This document shows, one piece after another, positions 16,866-25,589 of a stretch of 64,000 nucleotides of DNA (within the stretch, counting starts at the first letter, position 1; each line of letters opens with the position of its first letter). Where the stretch lies: NCBI RefSeq assembly GCF_030813235.1, contig NZ_JAUSUB010000021.1:1-64000 (forward strand), in the 5' to 3' direction. A program made the translations under genes and the position numbers. The notes beneath the pieces are model-generated. The model was given only the letters and a program-made list of their open reading frames with translations, made no database searches and was not told the origin of the DNA. The DNA comes from Cytobacillus purgationiresistens. GTDB taxonomy: Bacteria; Bacillota; Bacilli; Bacillales; Cytobacillaceae.

Positions 16866-16981
16866 TATTTCAAGTAGCTAGGGCAAGCATACCATTTATT
16901 GGATGTATATTCATAGTGCTTATGCTAATGATTATTTTTCCAGATTTATTTAGCTACCTACCATCTCTATTTTATGATTAA
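16866..16981 (+). pseudogene. TRAP transporter large permease (DctM), C-terminal remnant
   Basis: Right after the dehydrogenase stop the plus strand reads FQVARASIPFIGCIFIVLML then MIIFPDLFSYLPSLFYD and a stop. This is the last transmembrane helix and tail of DctM-type permeases, in which a hydrophobic helix ends in FPxLxxxLP. Only about 37 codons remain, with no start. It implies that the ancestral operon had its own high-affinity dicarboxylate/sugar-acid importer. Confidence 0.72.
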
Positions 16982-16993
16982 TAAAGAAGTTTT

Positions 16994-17030
16994 TTAGTAT
17001 CGAATATTATTTGACTAGATTTGATACTAA
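16994..17030. promoter_or_regulatory. Inverted repeat upstream of the aldehyde dehydrogenase
   Basis: TTAGTATCGAAT (16994-17005) and ATTTGATACTAA (17019-17030) match as an inverted repeat at 11 of 12 positions with a 13-bp spacer. There is no T tract, so an operator is more likely than a terminator. It lies 46 bp before the next ATG. Confidence 0.5.
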
Positions 17031-17076
17031 GAAAAAATATACTCTTTATTAAAAAAATCAAAAGGAAGTGTTTGAA

Positions 17077-18546
17077 ATGAAAACAGAAACTATTTCAAGA
17101 GAACTAATGCTAATTGATGGAGAATGGACTGAAGCTGTAAGTAAAGAATTCTTCCAAATAGAGAGTCCTGCAAAAAGAGGCTCTGTTATCGCAGAAGTAC
17201 CAAAGGCAAATGCAGCGGATGTAGATATTGCAGTAAATGTAGCTAATAAGGCTTTTAAAAGTTGGAAAAGGGTACCAGCTAGAGAACGAGGAAAACTACT
17301 TTGGAAGATTTCGGATGCTATTGAAGAGCAATTTGAAGATCTAGCTCGAACAATTGCTACAGAAACCGGTAATGCTTTATATACACAGGCTAAAGGAGAA
17401 GTAAAAGGAGCTGCTGATGTTATTCGTTATTTCGGTGGAGTAGCAGGAGAGTTAAAGGGGGAAACAATGCCCGTAGATAATAATTTGTTTGCCTACACAC
17501 AACGAGAACCATATGGAGTAGTTGGAGGGATAATTCCTTGGAACTCCCCTTTCCAACTCGCTGCATTAAAAATAGCTCCAGCGATAGCTGCAGGCAATAC
17601 GATTGTTTTAAAAGCTGCTGAAGATGCACCTCTAGCTGTACTTAAATTAGCAAAAATTTGTTCAGAGTATCTACCTGCAGGGGTAGTAAACATTCTTACA
17701 GGTTTTGGTGAAGAATGTGGATTACCTCTAGCAAAGCATCCGCTTGTAAAAAAACTAACATTTACAGGTTCTACTCAAACTGGAAGAATTATTATGCACG
17801 AAGCCGCGGATCGAATCATTCCAATTTCTCTAGAATTAGGTGGTAAGAGCCCACAAATCGTATATCCTGATGCAGACAGCAATAAAGTAATAAAAAATGT
17901 AATATCAGCTATGCGTTTTGCACGTCAAGGGCAGTCTTGCTCCGCCGGATCACGACTTTATCTTCATAAATCGATTTATGATTCATTTTTAGGGAAATTA
18001 ATCGGGAATTTGAAGCTTCTAAAAGTGGGGGATCCACTTGATGAAAATAATGATATAGGTTGTATTATTAATGAAAAACAATTTAATAAGGTTTGTAATT
18101 ATATAGAAGAAGGAATTAATCATAAAGATACTGAGCTTCTTTTAGGAGGATTACCACCAAAAGATGGCCCCCTTTCCGAGGGTTATTATTTAGAACCTAC
18201 TGTTTTTGCATCTCCTCACGATGATTTGAGAATTGCTAAAGAAGAAATTTTTGGACCAGTTTTAATTGTTATTCCATGGGAAGATGAAAAAGAAGTCATT
18301 GAAATGGCAAATAGGAGCGATTACGGATTAGCTGCTTATATTTGGACTAATGATACTACAAGAGCAATGAGAACTGCTAATCAATTAGAATCTGGATGGG
18401 TACAGATAAATCGAGGAGCTGGCATGTTGACAGGTCACTCTTATGGGGGTTTCAAACAGAGTGGTATGGGAAGAGAATATTCATTAGAGAGTATGATAGA
18501 CAGTTTTACTCAAACGAAAAGCATTATGGTAGATTTCGATGAGTAA
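17077..18546 (+). CDS. NAD(P)-dependent aldehyde dehydrogenase
   Basis: A 489-residue member of the ALDH superfamily, started at ATG 17077 because AAAGGAAG lies 8 bp upstream. The cofactor loop GGIIPWNSPFQLAALK, FTGSTQTGR, the general-base segment LELGGKSPQIVYPDAD and the catalytic segment ARQGQSCSAGSRLYLH are all intact, as is EEIFGPVLIVIPWE. It is distinct from gabD at 6673 (single Cys in the active-site loop). It follows the dehydrogenase duplication and the TRAP scrap, so it may oxidise or acylate the semialdehyde formed there. Substrate not resolvable. Confidence 0.87.
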   Translation: MKTETISRELMLIDGEWTEAVSKEFFQIESPAKRGSVIAEVPKANAADVDIAVNVANKAFKSWKRVPARERGKLLWKISDAIEEQFEDLARTIATETGNALYTQAKGEVKGAADVIRYFGGVAGELKGETMPVDNNLFAYTQREPYGVVGGIIPWNSPFQLAALKIAPAIAAGNTIVLKAAEDAPLAVLKLAKICSEYLPAGVVNILTGFGEECGLPLAKHPLVKKLTFTGSTQTGRIIMHEAADRIIPISLELGGKSPQIVYPDADSNKVIKNVISAMRFARQGQSCSAGSRLYLHKSIYDSFLGKLIGNLKLLKVGDPLDENNDIGCIINEKQFNKVCNYIEEGINHKDTELLLGGLPPKDGPLSEGYYLEPTVFASPHDDLRIAKEEIFGPVLIVIPWEDEKEVIEMANRSDYGLAAYIWTNDTTRAMRTANQLESGWVQINRGAGMLTGHSYGGFKQSGMGREYSLESMIDSFTQTKSIMVDFDE

Positions 18547-18590
18547 AACGTTAAATTAGTAAAATAAAGGTAGAATTCAACATTAGAGAG

Positions 18591-19450
18591 GGTTCTGGTG
18601 CAAATATGATTTGTTAAAAACATAGAACCTCAATATCCTTTTCATCTATGAATTATGATGCTACTCCAAACAATTTATGGATAAATTGTTTTTGATTTTG
18701 GGCAGACTTCACCTCTTGATGAACCTGTTTCTTTTTAATCCTATGCATGGCTTCTATGCCACTCAGTATGTAAGTAGCTGTACGAAATGATTTCAATCCT
18801 AACATCGAACGAACTCGCTTCTTTATAAAACGATGATCTTGTTCTACTATATTATTGAGATATTTAACTTGCCTTATTTGTCTGCCTTCAGGCTTGCGTT
18901 TCTCTTCTTTTAACTCTTGAATCGCTACAGGATAGGCTGGATTTTTATCCACTGTTATGACACGAGGTTTACAAACATGAGAAGTAGCCAAGGCTTTCTT
19001 GAAAAAGCGCTTGGCTGCTTGTTTATCTCTTGATTCACTTAGATAAAAATCAATGGTATTCCCTTCTGAATTGACTGCACGATATAAATACATCCATTGA
19101 CCTTTTACTTTGATATACGTTTCATCGACTCTCCAAGAGTCATTTGTTGGCTAAAGATGACGACGTACTCTTTTATCTAATTGAGGTCCATATTGATGAA
19201 CCCAACGCATAATCGTTGTATGAGCCATGGATAAGCCGCGCTCCTCCATCATTTCCACCAAATTACGCAAACTTAAGTTGTACCGTAGGTACCATCGTAC
19301 TGTTAATAAAATAACAGGCTGATATTGCTTCCATTTGAACAAATCTTCTTTTTTCATACCGATCACACACCTTTTTTTAGAGTAATAGTATCAGTATGTC
19401 CAAGATTTAGAGATTAATTTCAATTGTCTTCAAGTTCTTGCACCAGAACC
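18591..19450 (-). mobile_element. IS6-family insertion sequence, 860 bp
   Basis: Perfect 13-bp terminal inverted repeats, GGTTCTGGTGCAA at 18591 and TTGCACCAGAACC ending at 19450, enclose one transposase frame on the minus strand. The expected 8-bp target duplication is absent: the left flank is TTAGAGAG, the right CTCAGTTT. That indicates a recombined or rearranged copy. On the right it cuts an IS3 element. Confidence 0.9.
18653..19366 (-). pseudogene. IS6-family DDE transposase interrupted by one amber codon
   Basis: The N-terminal part (FKWKQYQPVILLTVRWYLRY, helix-turn-helix LSLRNLVEMMEERGLSMAHT) ends at RRHL followed by TAG; the frame continues unchanged with PTNDSWRVDETYIKVKGQWM and YLYRAVNSEGNTIDFYLSES. 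The family reads RRHLKPTNDSW, so AAG became TAG by one substitution. All three catalytic residues remain: VDETY, VDKNPAY and NNIVEQDHR. Everything else looks fresh, so inactivation is recent; suppression or trans-complementation remains possible. Confidence 0.88.
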
Positions 19451-19466
19451 CTCAGTTTAACCTATA

Positions 19467-19938
19467 AGGAGAAAAGCTGTATTTATCACCTGTACTCGAT
19501 TTATTTAATGGTGAAATCATCACCAACAACCTTGCCTCTAGACCTACCTATTCATTGGTATCTGAAATGTTAGAGAAAGCCTTTGAGCGTTTACCAAAAG
19601 GTCATCCTACGCTTATGATACATTCAGACCAATGATGGCAATATCAAATGAAACACTATCGAGATAGGTTAAAGGAACGAGGCATTATACAAAGCATGTC
19701 ACGCAAAGGGAACTGTTATGACAATGCCGTCATGGAGAATTTCTTTGGGATACTAAAATCGGAATTTCTCTACTTAAGAGAATTTGAAAGTGTAGAGCAT
19801 TTTGAAGAAGAACTAAGGAAATATATTCATTACTATAACAACAAACGGATTAAAATAAAATTAAAAGGACTGAGTCCAGTACAATACCGGTCTCAGTCTA
19901 CAGTTGCATAAATAATGTGTCTAACTTTTTGGGGTCAC
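19467..19938 (+). pseudogene. IS3-family (IS150-type) OrfB transposase, C-terminal remnant with IS end
   Basis: The plus strand encodes LSPVLDLFNGEIITNNLASR, LMIHSDQ, a TGA where Gly is expected, [40 protein letters not shown] and [20 protein letters not shown]. The [10 protein letters not shown] block holds the catalytic Glu. The 5' half was removed at the IS6 boundary. After the stop at 19911 comes TCTAACTTTTTGGGGTCACT, the IS terminus also seen at 10681. Bases 19939-20040 before the murC terminator contain no gene. Confidence 0.85.
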
Positions 19939-20040
19939 TTCACTTCAGCAGGGTCTCGACGGTCTCGCTTCTCTCGCAGGAGTCGAGCGGTAAGCTTCTC
20001 CAAACCCAATTAGAATTGCTTTTTTTACTTTTGTCGACAC

Positions 20041-20076
20041 TATGAAAACCCCAAGAATGATCTTGGGGTTTTCATA
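20041..20076 (-). terminator. Terminator of murC
   Basis: TATGAAAACCCCAAGA, a 4-base loop and TCTTGGGGTTTTCATA make a perfect 16-bp stem just past the murC stop. The flanking A and T tracts let it act in both directions. Confidence 0.9.
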
Positions 20077-20084
20077 TAGATAAA

Positions 20085-21380
20085 TTATAGCTGCATTTCA
20101 TAGGCTTTTTGGAACTTTTGAATATCTCCAGCTCCCATGAAAATAAGAACACTTTCATCATGGCCTTTTAATATAGCTGTTTCTGCTTCGTTTAATACGA
20201 GTGCACCAGAAACCTTTGCCTGCAGGTCTTCAATTGAAAGCTTGCCATGATTTTCTCTAGCTGATCCAAAGATTTCACATAAGTAAACTTGATCTGCCAT
20301 GTTAAGACTAGCTGCAAACTCATCTAAGAAAGTTTGTGTTCTCGTAAATGTATGCGGCTGGAAAACACTGATGATTTCTCGCTCAGGATACTTTTGTCTA
20401 GCAGCTTCAATCGTTGCTTTAATTTCAGTTGGATGGTGGGCATAATCATCGATAATGACTTGTCTACCAATCACCTTTTCAGTAAACCTTCTTTTTACAC
20501 CACCGAAGGTTGTTAATTGCGCTTGCACAATTTGTGCATCGATTCCTTCATAATGACAAACGGCTATAACTGAAAGTGCATTTAAGACATTATGATCCCC
20601 ATAAGAAGCAATTGAAAATGTATTATAAAAAGTATTGCGTACAAATACATCAAATGTTGTACCTTCAGTCGACTTTACAACATTTCTTGCTTGAAAATCA
20701 TTCTCTTCTCCAAATCCATAAAAAAGAACAGGTACTTTTGCTTGGATTTTTTGCAATTGCTCATCATCACCACAAGCAAAAATCCCTTTTTTCACTTGCC
20801 AAGACATCTCTTGAAAAGCAGAAAACACATCATCGATACTGGTAAAATAATCTGGGTGATCGAAATCAATATTCGTCATGATGCAATAATCCGGAAAGTA
20901 TGAAAGGAAGTGCCGTTTGTATTCACAAGCTTCAAACGCAAAGTACTCAGCGTCTTTATCCCCTTTTCCCGTACCATCACCTATGAGGAACGCCGTTGGT
21001 TTTGCCCCTGAAAGGACATGAGAAAGTAAACCAGTTGTTGATGTCTTACCATGCGCACCAGTTACCGCAATGCTTGTAAAGCTTTTCATAAAATCACCTA
21101 AGAAACGGTGATATCTAATTACAGGCAAACCTAATTTCATTGCTTCCTGTATTTCTTCATGATCGTCTGGAAAAGCATTCCCAGCAATAATTGTCATTCC
21201 TGGTTCAATATTTTCCTTTTGAAAAGGCAAGATTTTTATCTCTGATTCCTCAAGAGCAACCTGAGTAAAGAAATGCTTTTCAACATCAGAACCTTGAACT
21301 TTAAAATTCATATCATGAAGAATTTGTGCTAACGCACTCATTCCCGACCCTTTTATACCTACGAAATGGTAAATAGTCAT
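20085..21380 (-). CDS. murC: UDP-N-acetylmuramate--L-alanine ligase
   Basis: A 431-residue cytoplasmic ligase that adds L-Ala to UDP-MurNAc with ATP, the first amino-acid step of peptidoglycan precursor synthesis. Start [20 protein letters not shown] is chosen because GGAGGT precedes that ATG and MurC proteins begin so. [11 protein letters not shown] binds the uridine nucleotide, [18 protein letters not shown] is the ATP P-loop of Mur ligases, and [14 protein letters not shown] is the C-terminal domain signature. Length agrees with the family. It marks the left border of the conserved chromosomal core. Confidence 0.96.
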   Translation of the reverse strand: MTIYHFVGIKGSGMSALAQILHDMNFKVQGSDVEKHFFTQVALEESEIKILPFQKENIEPGMTIIAGNAFPDDHEEIQEAMKLGLPVIRYHRFLGDFMKSFTSIAVTGAHGKTSTTGLLSHVLSGAKPTAFLIGDGTGKGDKDAEYFAFEACEYKRHFLSYFPDYCIMTNIDFDHPDYFTSIDDVFSAFQEMSWQVKKGIFACGDDEQLQKIQAKVPVLFYGFGEENDFQARNVVKSTEGTTFDVFVRNTFYNTFSIASYGDHNVLNALSVIAVCHYEGIDAQIVQAQLTTFGGVKRRFTEKVIGRQVIIDDYAHHPTEIKATIEAARQKYPEREIISVFQPHTFTRTQTFLDEFAASLNMADQVYLCEIFGSARENHGKLSIEDLQAKVSGALVLNEAETAILKGHDESVLIFMGAGDIQKFQKAYEMQL

Positions 21381-21652
21381 ATAAAGAAACCTCCAACCAT
21401 CGTATATCTGTAAAACAGTATATGACATATATCTAGTTTTGCTCATATTCCATGAAGAACATGGAACTGGCCATTTTCTAATCACATTTTAACATTATAG
21501 CATTATTCAATTTCAAAAACTATGTATCATGTTTCCTGAAAAACCATATTCACTTAGAAAGGCTTAACAAAAGCTTTTACATACATAATTATAGGCAATC
21601 AGAACTACGGATTTTAGTGTGTATTTATAAGTATGAACCTTCCTAGTTAAAA

Positions 21653-22336
21653 TTACTCGCCTATTCTTTCCCAACTTTCTAAAGGAAGTAGAATTTCTAA
21701 TGCAAATAATTTTAAATAGGCTCGCCAAGTCATTTCTGGCTCACTTATTTTACAACGCTCAAAGCCCATTTTAATCTTTTCTAAGCGGTCGGCAGCTTTT
21801 AAATGAATCACTGGACCAATAACGATATCATGATAAACACCAGGGACTTTCCTCAACAGTAAAACTGCCCCTTGTTGAAGGTTGAGTGGATTCATTGAGC
21901 TTATCTGTAGGGAAGCTGCTTTTCCGTCAGCTTCCTTCACAGACACCTTTCCATCTTTGCTTATATGAGCTATCTCAAGCGGCTCCATAACCGCTGATAA
22001 GCAAAGAGCAGCTTGGATTAATTCGTACTCCTTTAAACAAAGAGTACGATATTTAATAAATAGATTAAATATCGTTAGGCCTTGGACCGTTTTATAATCA
22101 AACATAAACCAATCTAGAAAAATGACTTGTAATTGTTCAGACAAAGCCTCTTCAGGCGGCAGCTCGAGTTTTTTTCTAAAAAGATGTTTCGCTCGTACCT
22201 TTTCTCGAATATTAACATGCTGATTGATGAAATCCATAGCTAAACTATGTAAGTGATTGATGCTCCTCTCTCCTTGAGCTTGCTTCAATGCACGATACTC
22301 ATTTAAATTTAAGATTGAGTGATCCCTCATCACCAT
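21653..22336 (-). CDS. Conserved-looking protein of unknown function between sftA and murC
   Basis: A 227-residue soluble protein, start ATG 22336 with GGAG 9 bp upstream. No membrane segment or signal peptide. The segment LQVIFLDWFMFDYKTVQGLT resembles the helical motif that accompanies SEC-C zinc-binding proteins (hydrophobic-DW-x-x-x-DY), but the SEC-C cysteines are absent. The second half is beta-rich (GAVLLLRKVPGVYHDIVIGP) and ends in amphipathic helices. It is transcribed with sftA, on the same strand and 136 bp downstream of it. I cannot assign a function. Confidence 0.75.
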   Translation of the reverse strand: MVMRDHSILNLNEYRALKQAQGERSINHLHSLAMDFINQHVNIREKVRAKHLFRKKLELPPEEALSEQLQVIFLDWFMFDYKTVQGLTIFNLFIKYRTLCLKEYELIQAALCLSAVMEPLEIAHISKDGKVSVKEADGKAASLQISSMNPLNLQQGAVLLLRKVPGVYHDIVIGPVIHLKAADRLEKIKMGFERCKISEPEMTWRAYLKLFALEILLPLESWERIGE

Positions 22337-22472
22337 ACTGCATGCTCCTTATTCCCTCAAGTTAGGCATTATTTCCCACAAACATCTAATATTTTATCAC
22401 TAATAATCTTGTTTGTCTTTTTAAAGAAATAAGTCAATTCGATGACTTACCCATAACATCTAGTACCTCATT

Positions 22473-25406
22473 TTAGTTTTCATTGATTGTTTCAAGATTG
22501 GCTTCAGTAATCAGCACATCCCTTGGCTTGCTCCCACGATTTTCTGAAATGTATCCTTGTTGCTCCATCATATCAATTAAGCGTGCTGCCCTGTTATAGC
22601 CAATTTTAAATTTTCTTTGCAGAGAAGAGGTTGAAGCAGATTGATGATCAACAACAAATTTACATGCATCATAAAATAACTCGTCTTCTTCTTCGGTTAT
22701 CTTTGCCCTTTTCAAAAGCTCTTCCTGTTCAAAGAGAAACTGTGGAGACTGTTCCTTCCTCACATGAGAGACAACCTCATCAATTTCTCGATCCGAAACA
22801 TAGGTTCCTTGGAGGCGCACCGGCTTTGATGAACCATTTTCAAGAAACAGCATATCTCCACGCCCGAGGAGTTTTTCTGCACCGCTTATGTCGATAATCG
22901 TACGGGAATCAATTTGAGACGATACTGAAAAAGCGACCCTTGTTGGTACATTCGCTTTAATTAGACCCGTAATAACATCTACAGAAGGTCTTTGTGTAGC
23001 GATAATCAGATGAATGCCACAAGCACGCGCCTTCTGTGCAATACGGCAAATCGCTTCCTCCACATCCGCAGGAGACATCATCATTAAATCCGCCAGCTCA
23101 TCAATAATGATCACAATAAACGGCAGCTTTTTCGAGAAATCCCTATTTGCTTCTGCTGTTTCATTGTAACGATTAATATCTCTTACTCCTGCATGAGCAA
23201 AAAGTTCATATCTTCTTTCCATTTCGTCTACAGCCCATTTCAATGCAGCTGTGGCCGCTTTCACATCCGTGATTACCGGGCTGACAAGATGAGGAATGTG
23301 ATTATAAGGTGCAAGCTCTACCATTTTAGGATCAATAAGCAGAAGCTTTAGCTCTTCTGGCGTTGATTTATATAGAAGACTGACAAGGATTGAGTTAATA
23401 CATACACTTTTACCAGAACCTGTTGCACCTGCAATTAGTCCATGCGGCATTTTCCGTAAATCTGTTACTACAGGCTTGCCGGCAATATCAAGTCCTAACA
23501 CAGCAGTTAGTGGTGAACCTCCGTCTTTAAACTCCGGACTATTAATGATTTCACTAATTAATACTGGTCTGCTTGATTGATTAGGCACTTCAATTCCGAT
23601 TGTATGCTTACCTGGAATAGGTGCTTCAATTCTGATATCTCTTGCTGCCAGGCTTAGTTTTATATCATCTGATAAATTTGTAATCTTATTAACCTTAACC
23701 CCTGGTTCAGGCTGGACTTCAAATCGTGTAACTGCCGGCCCTTTTGTAACATTCACTACGCTTGCCCGCACATTGAAGTTCAACAACGTGGAATTTAGGA
23801 GATTTTCCTGTTCAAGTAACCACGCAGAATCCTCTTCTTCCACTACAGGCGGGGTTAATAAGCTTTTAGATGGAAAAATATAATGCGGCGGAAGCCCTTC
23901 TTCATCCTCTTGAATGTCAACTCTCACGGTGTTTTCTTCCATTATCTCTTCAACATAACCCGCTTTTTCGACTTGCAACTTTGGTTTTTGCACTGAATTT
24001 TTTTGTTTATCAGAATTGAGCATAATAACGTTGAAGGGAATATGGCTTCGAGATGTGCTATTTGATTGTTCCTGAATCTCTTCACCTACGCCTTCCTCAA
24101 TTACTGCCTCGCTATCGAGCCAAGGAGATTCTATCTCAACCACCACTTCGCTTTCCGCATCAGGCTGAATCGGTTCAACTGAATCTCCTTCTACTGAAGT
24201 ATGTTTAACTGCCACATTTTCTTCCGATGTATCAGCATTTTCCTGAGCAATGGGTACATTTAATTTTTCAACGGCTGCTGCATATTCACGTTCATTAGAA
24301 AAATTGTAAGCTGTTGATTCTGAATAATGAATCGGCTCTGAAGCATCAATTGCACCTTCAAACTCAAGCTCCTTCGTCTCATCTTCTACTACCTCAATGA
24401 TAGATTCAGGCTCTTCCTCATCTAAAGAACGAACCGCCCTTGATTCTGGAAAAAGAACCGTCTTTGAAGCACTGAAATCAGCCGATTGACCTTCGATCGC
24501 ATCTTCAAGCTCCTCCGGCTCACCCTCTCCTATCTTAATGATAGATTCAGGTTCTTCCTCAAGTACAGATTGATCTGACGGTGATTTTGGAAAATGAATC
24601 GCCTCCACGTTTTCTAAAGTTGCGAAAAACTGCGAATCATCATCAATCGTGCTATCTAGCTCAAACTCCACCGTTTTATCCTCTAATGACTGAACTTTGG
24701 ATTCAGACTCTTTCGGATAAACCACATGGTCCGCCATCCGTTCTGGAAAATGAACGGTATTTCCATTATGTAAGGAATCGAAACCAGTTTGCTGATGATA
24801 CTCAATCTTTTTTTCAACCTTAAACGCTTTGATTTCATCCTCTAGTACCTTGACGATGGGCTCAGAGTTTTCCTGGTTAATCGGACTGTTTTCATTCAGA
24901 TGTGAGCTTCCACTATTAAGCTCATATTCTACTGAATCTACGATAGGTTTACTTTCTTCTTTTTTTACTGCTCTTGGCCTTTCGAAGCCATAAATAGGAG
25001 ACGGGATCTCCGTTGGTTTAAACGGCCTTTTCCTATTTTGTGCATCTCTTTCATTACGTGTGACAGGTGTTTCTTCCTGCGGTGTTTTCTCATTTTTGGG
25101 CGCTGTTGCAGGCGTTCTCTTCTTTCTTTCAGGTTGACGAACCTCTTTATCAGGTTGTTGTTGTTGTTTTGTTTCCCGTTTGTCTACTCCACTTGATCTC
25201 GGGTGCCTTCTTCTCGGCTGCTGCGGTTCGTCAGGGATGATAGGAAAACGAAACTCCCCTTTTGGGTATTGGTAGGTTACTCGTGTTTCCATTTCTCTTG
25301 AAGCTTCTCGTTTTTGCTGAGTTTGCTCCTTTTCTATAGGTTCATCTATAAAATCATGTTCATCATCATTTTTAAACACATTCATTAGTTTTTTTATCCA
25401 GCTCAT
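22473..25406 (-). CDS. sftA: Cytosolic DNA translocase SftA (FtsK/SpoIIIE family)
   Basis: A 977-residue protein without the N-terminal membrane helices of FtsK/SpoIIIE, as in SftA, which helps clear chromosomal DNA from the division septum. Residues 1-540 are a charged, disordered linker; residues 183-374 contain about four degenerate 48-residue acidic repeats around EPESIIEVVEDETKELE and HFPES. The motor starts near 540, with Walker A GATGSGKSVCINS (660-672) and Walker B FIVIIIDELADLMM. The C-terminal gamma winged helix is at about 905-965 (SASTSSLQRKFKIGYNRAAR), which reads oriented DNA sequences. Slightly longer than the B. subtilis protein, owing to the linker. Confidence 0.93.
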   Translation of the reverse strand: MSWIKKLMNVFKNDDEHDFIDEPIEKEQTQQKREASREMETRVTYQYPKGEFRFPIIPDEPQQPRRRHPRSSGVDKRETKQQQQPDKEVRQPERKKRTPATAPKNEKTPQEETPVTRNERDAQNRKRPFKPTEIPSPIYGFERPRAVKKEESKPIVDSVEYELNSGSSHLNENSPINQENSEPIVKVLEDEIKAFKVEKKIEYHQQTGFDSLHNGNTVHFPERMADHVVYPKESESKVQSLEDKTVEFELDSTIDDDSQFFATLENVEAIHFPKSPSDQSVLEEEPESIIKIGEGEPEELEDAIEGQSADFSASKTVLFPESRAVRSLDEEEPESIIEVVEDETKELEFEGAIDASEPIHYSESTAYNFSNEREYAAAVEKLNVPIAQENADTSEENVAVKHTSVEGDSVEPIQPDAESEVVVEIESPWLDSEAVIEEGVGEEIQEQSNSTSRSHIPFNVIMLNSDKQKNSVQKPKLQVEKAGYVEEIMEENTVRVDIQEDEEGLPPHYIFPSKSLLTPPVVEEEDSAWLLEQENLLNSTLLNFNVRASVVNVTKGPAVTRFEVQPEPGVKVNKITNLSDDIKLSLAARDIRIEAPIPGKHTIGIEVPNQSSRPVLISEIINSPEFKDGGSPLTAVLGLDIAGKPVVTDLRKMPHGLIAGATGSGKSVCINSILVSLLYKSTPEELKLLLIDPKMVELAPYNHIPHLVSPVITDVKAATAALKWAVDEMERRYELFAHAGVRDINRYNETAEANRDFSKKLPFIVIIIDELADLMMMSPADVEEAICRIAQKARACGIHLIIATQRPSVDVITGLIKANVPTRVAFSVSSQIDSRTIIDISGAEKLLGRGDMLFLENGSSKPVRLQGTYVSDREIDEVVSHVRKEQSPQFLFEQEELLKRAKITEEEDELFYDACKFVVDHQSASTSSLQRKFKIGYNRAARLIDMMEQQGYISENRGSKPRDVLITEANLETINEN

Positions 25407-25552
25407 TAAAAACCATCTCTTTCTTGGATTGTATCTTTCTTATTTTAGCAGTAATTGCTGTTGTTTGCAGTGAATTTAAGAGAATGAGTTCACATTGATA
25501 CTTTTATAGTTGGATTGAAAAGGATGACATCAAAATGAAAACTCTTGAAACT

Positions 25553-25585
25553 GCAAAAAAAAAGCGGACCACCTTTGTGATCCAC
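25553..25585 (-). terminator. Terminator of ytpQ
   Basis: On the minus strand GTGGATCAC, AAAG and GTGGTCCGC pair over 9 bp with two wobbles and run into TTTTTTTTT, right after the ytpQ stop. It separates ytpQ from sftA. Confidence 0.8.
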
Positions 25586-25589
25586 TTGA

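Noticed and set aside
19940-20010. Further member of the interspersed repeat family
   Set aside because: GTCTCGACGGTCTCGCTTCTC has similar composition, but the conserved blocks of the family are absent.
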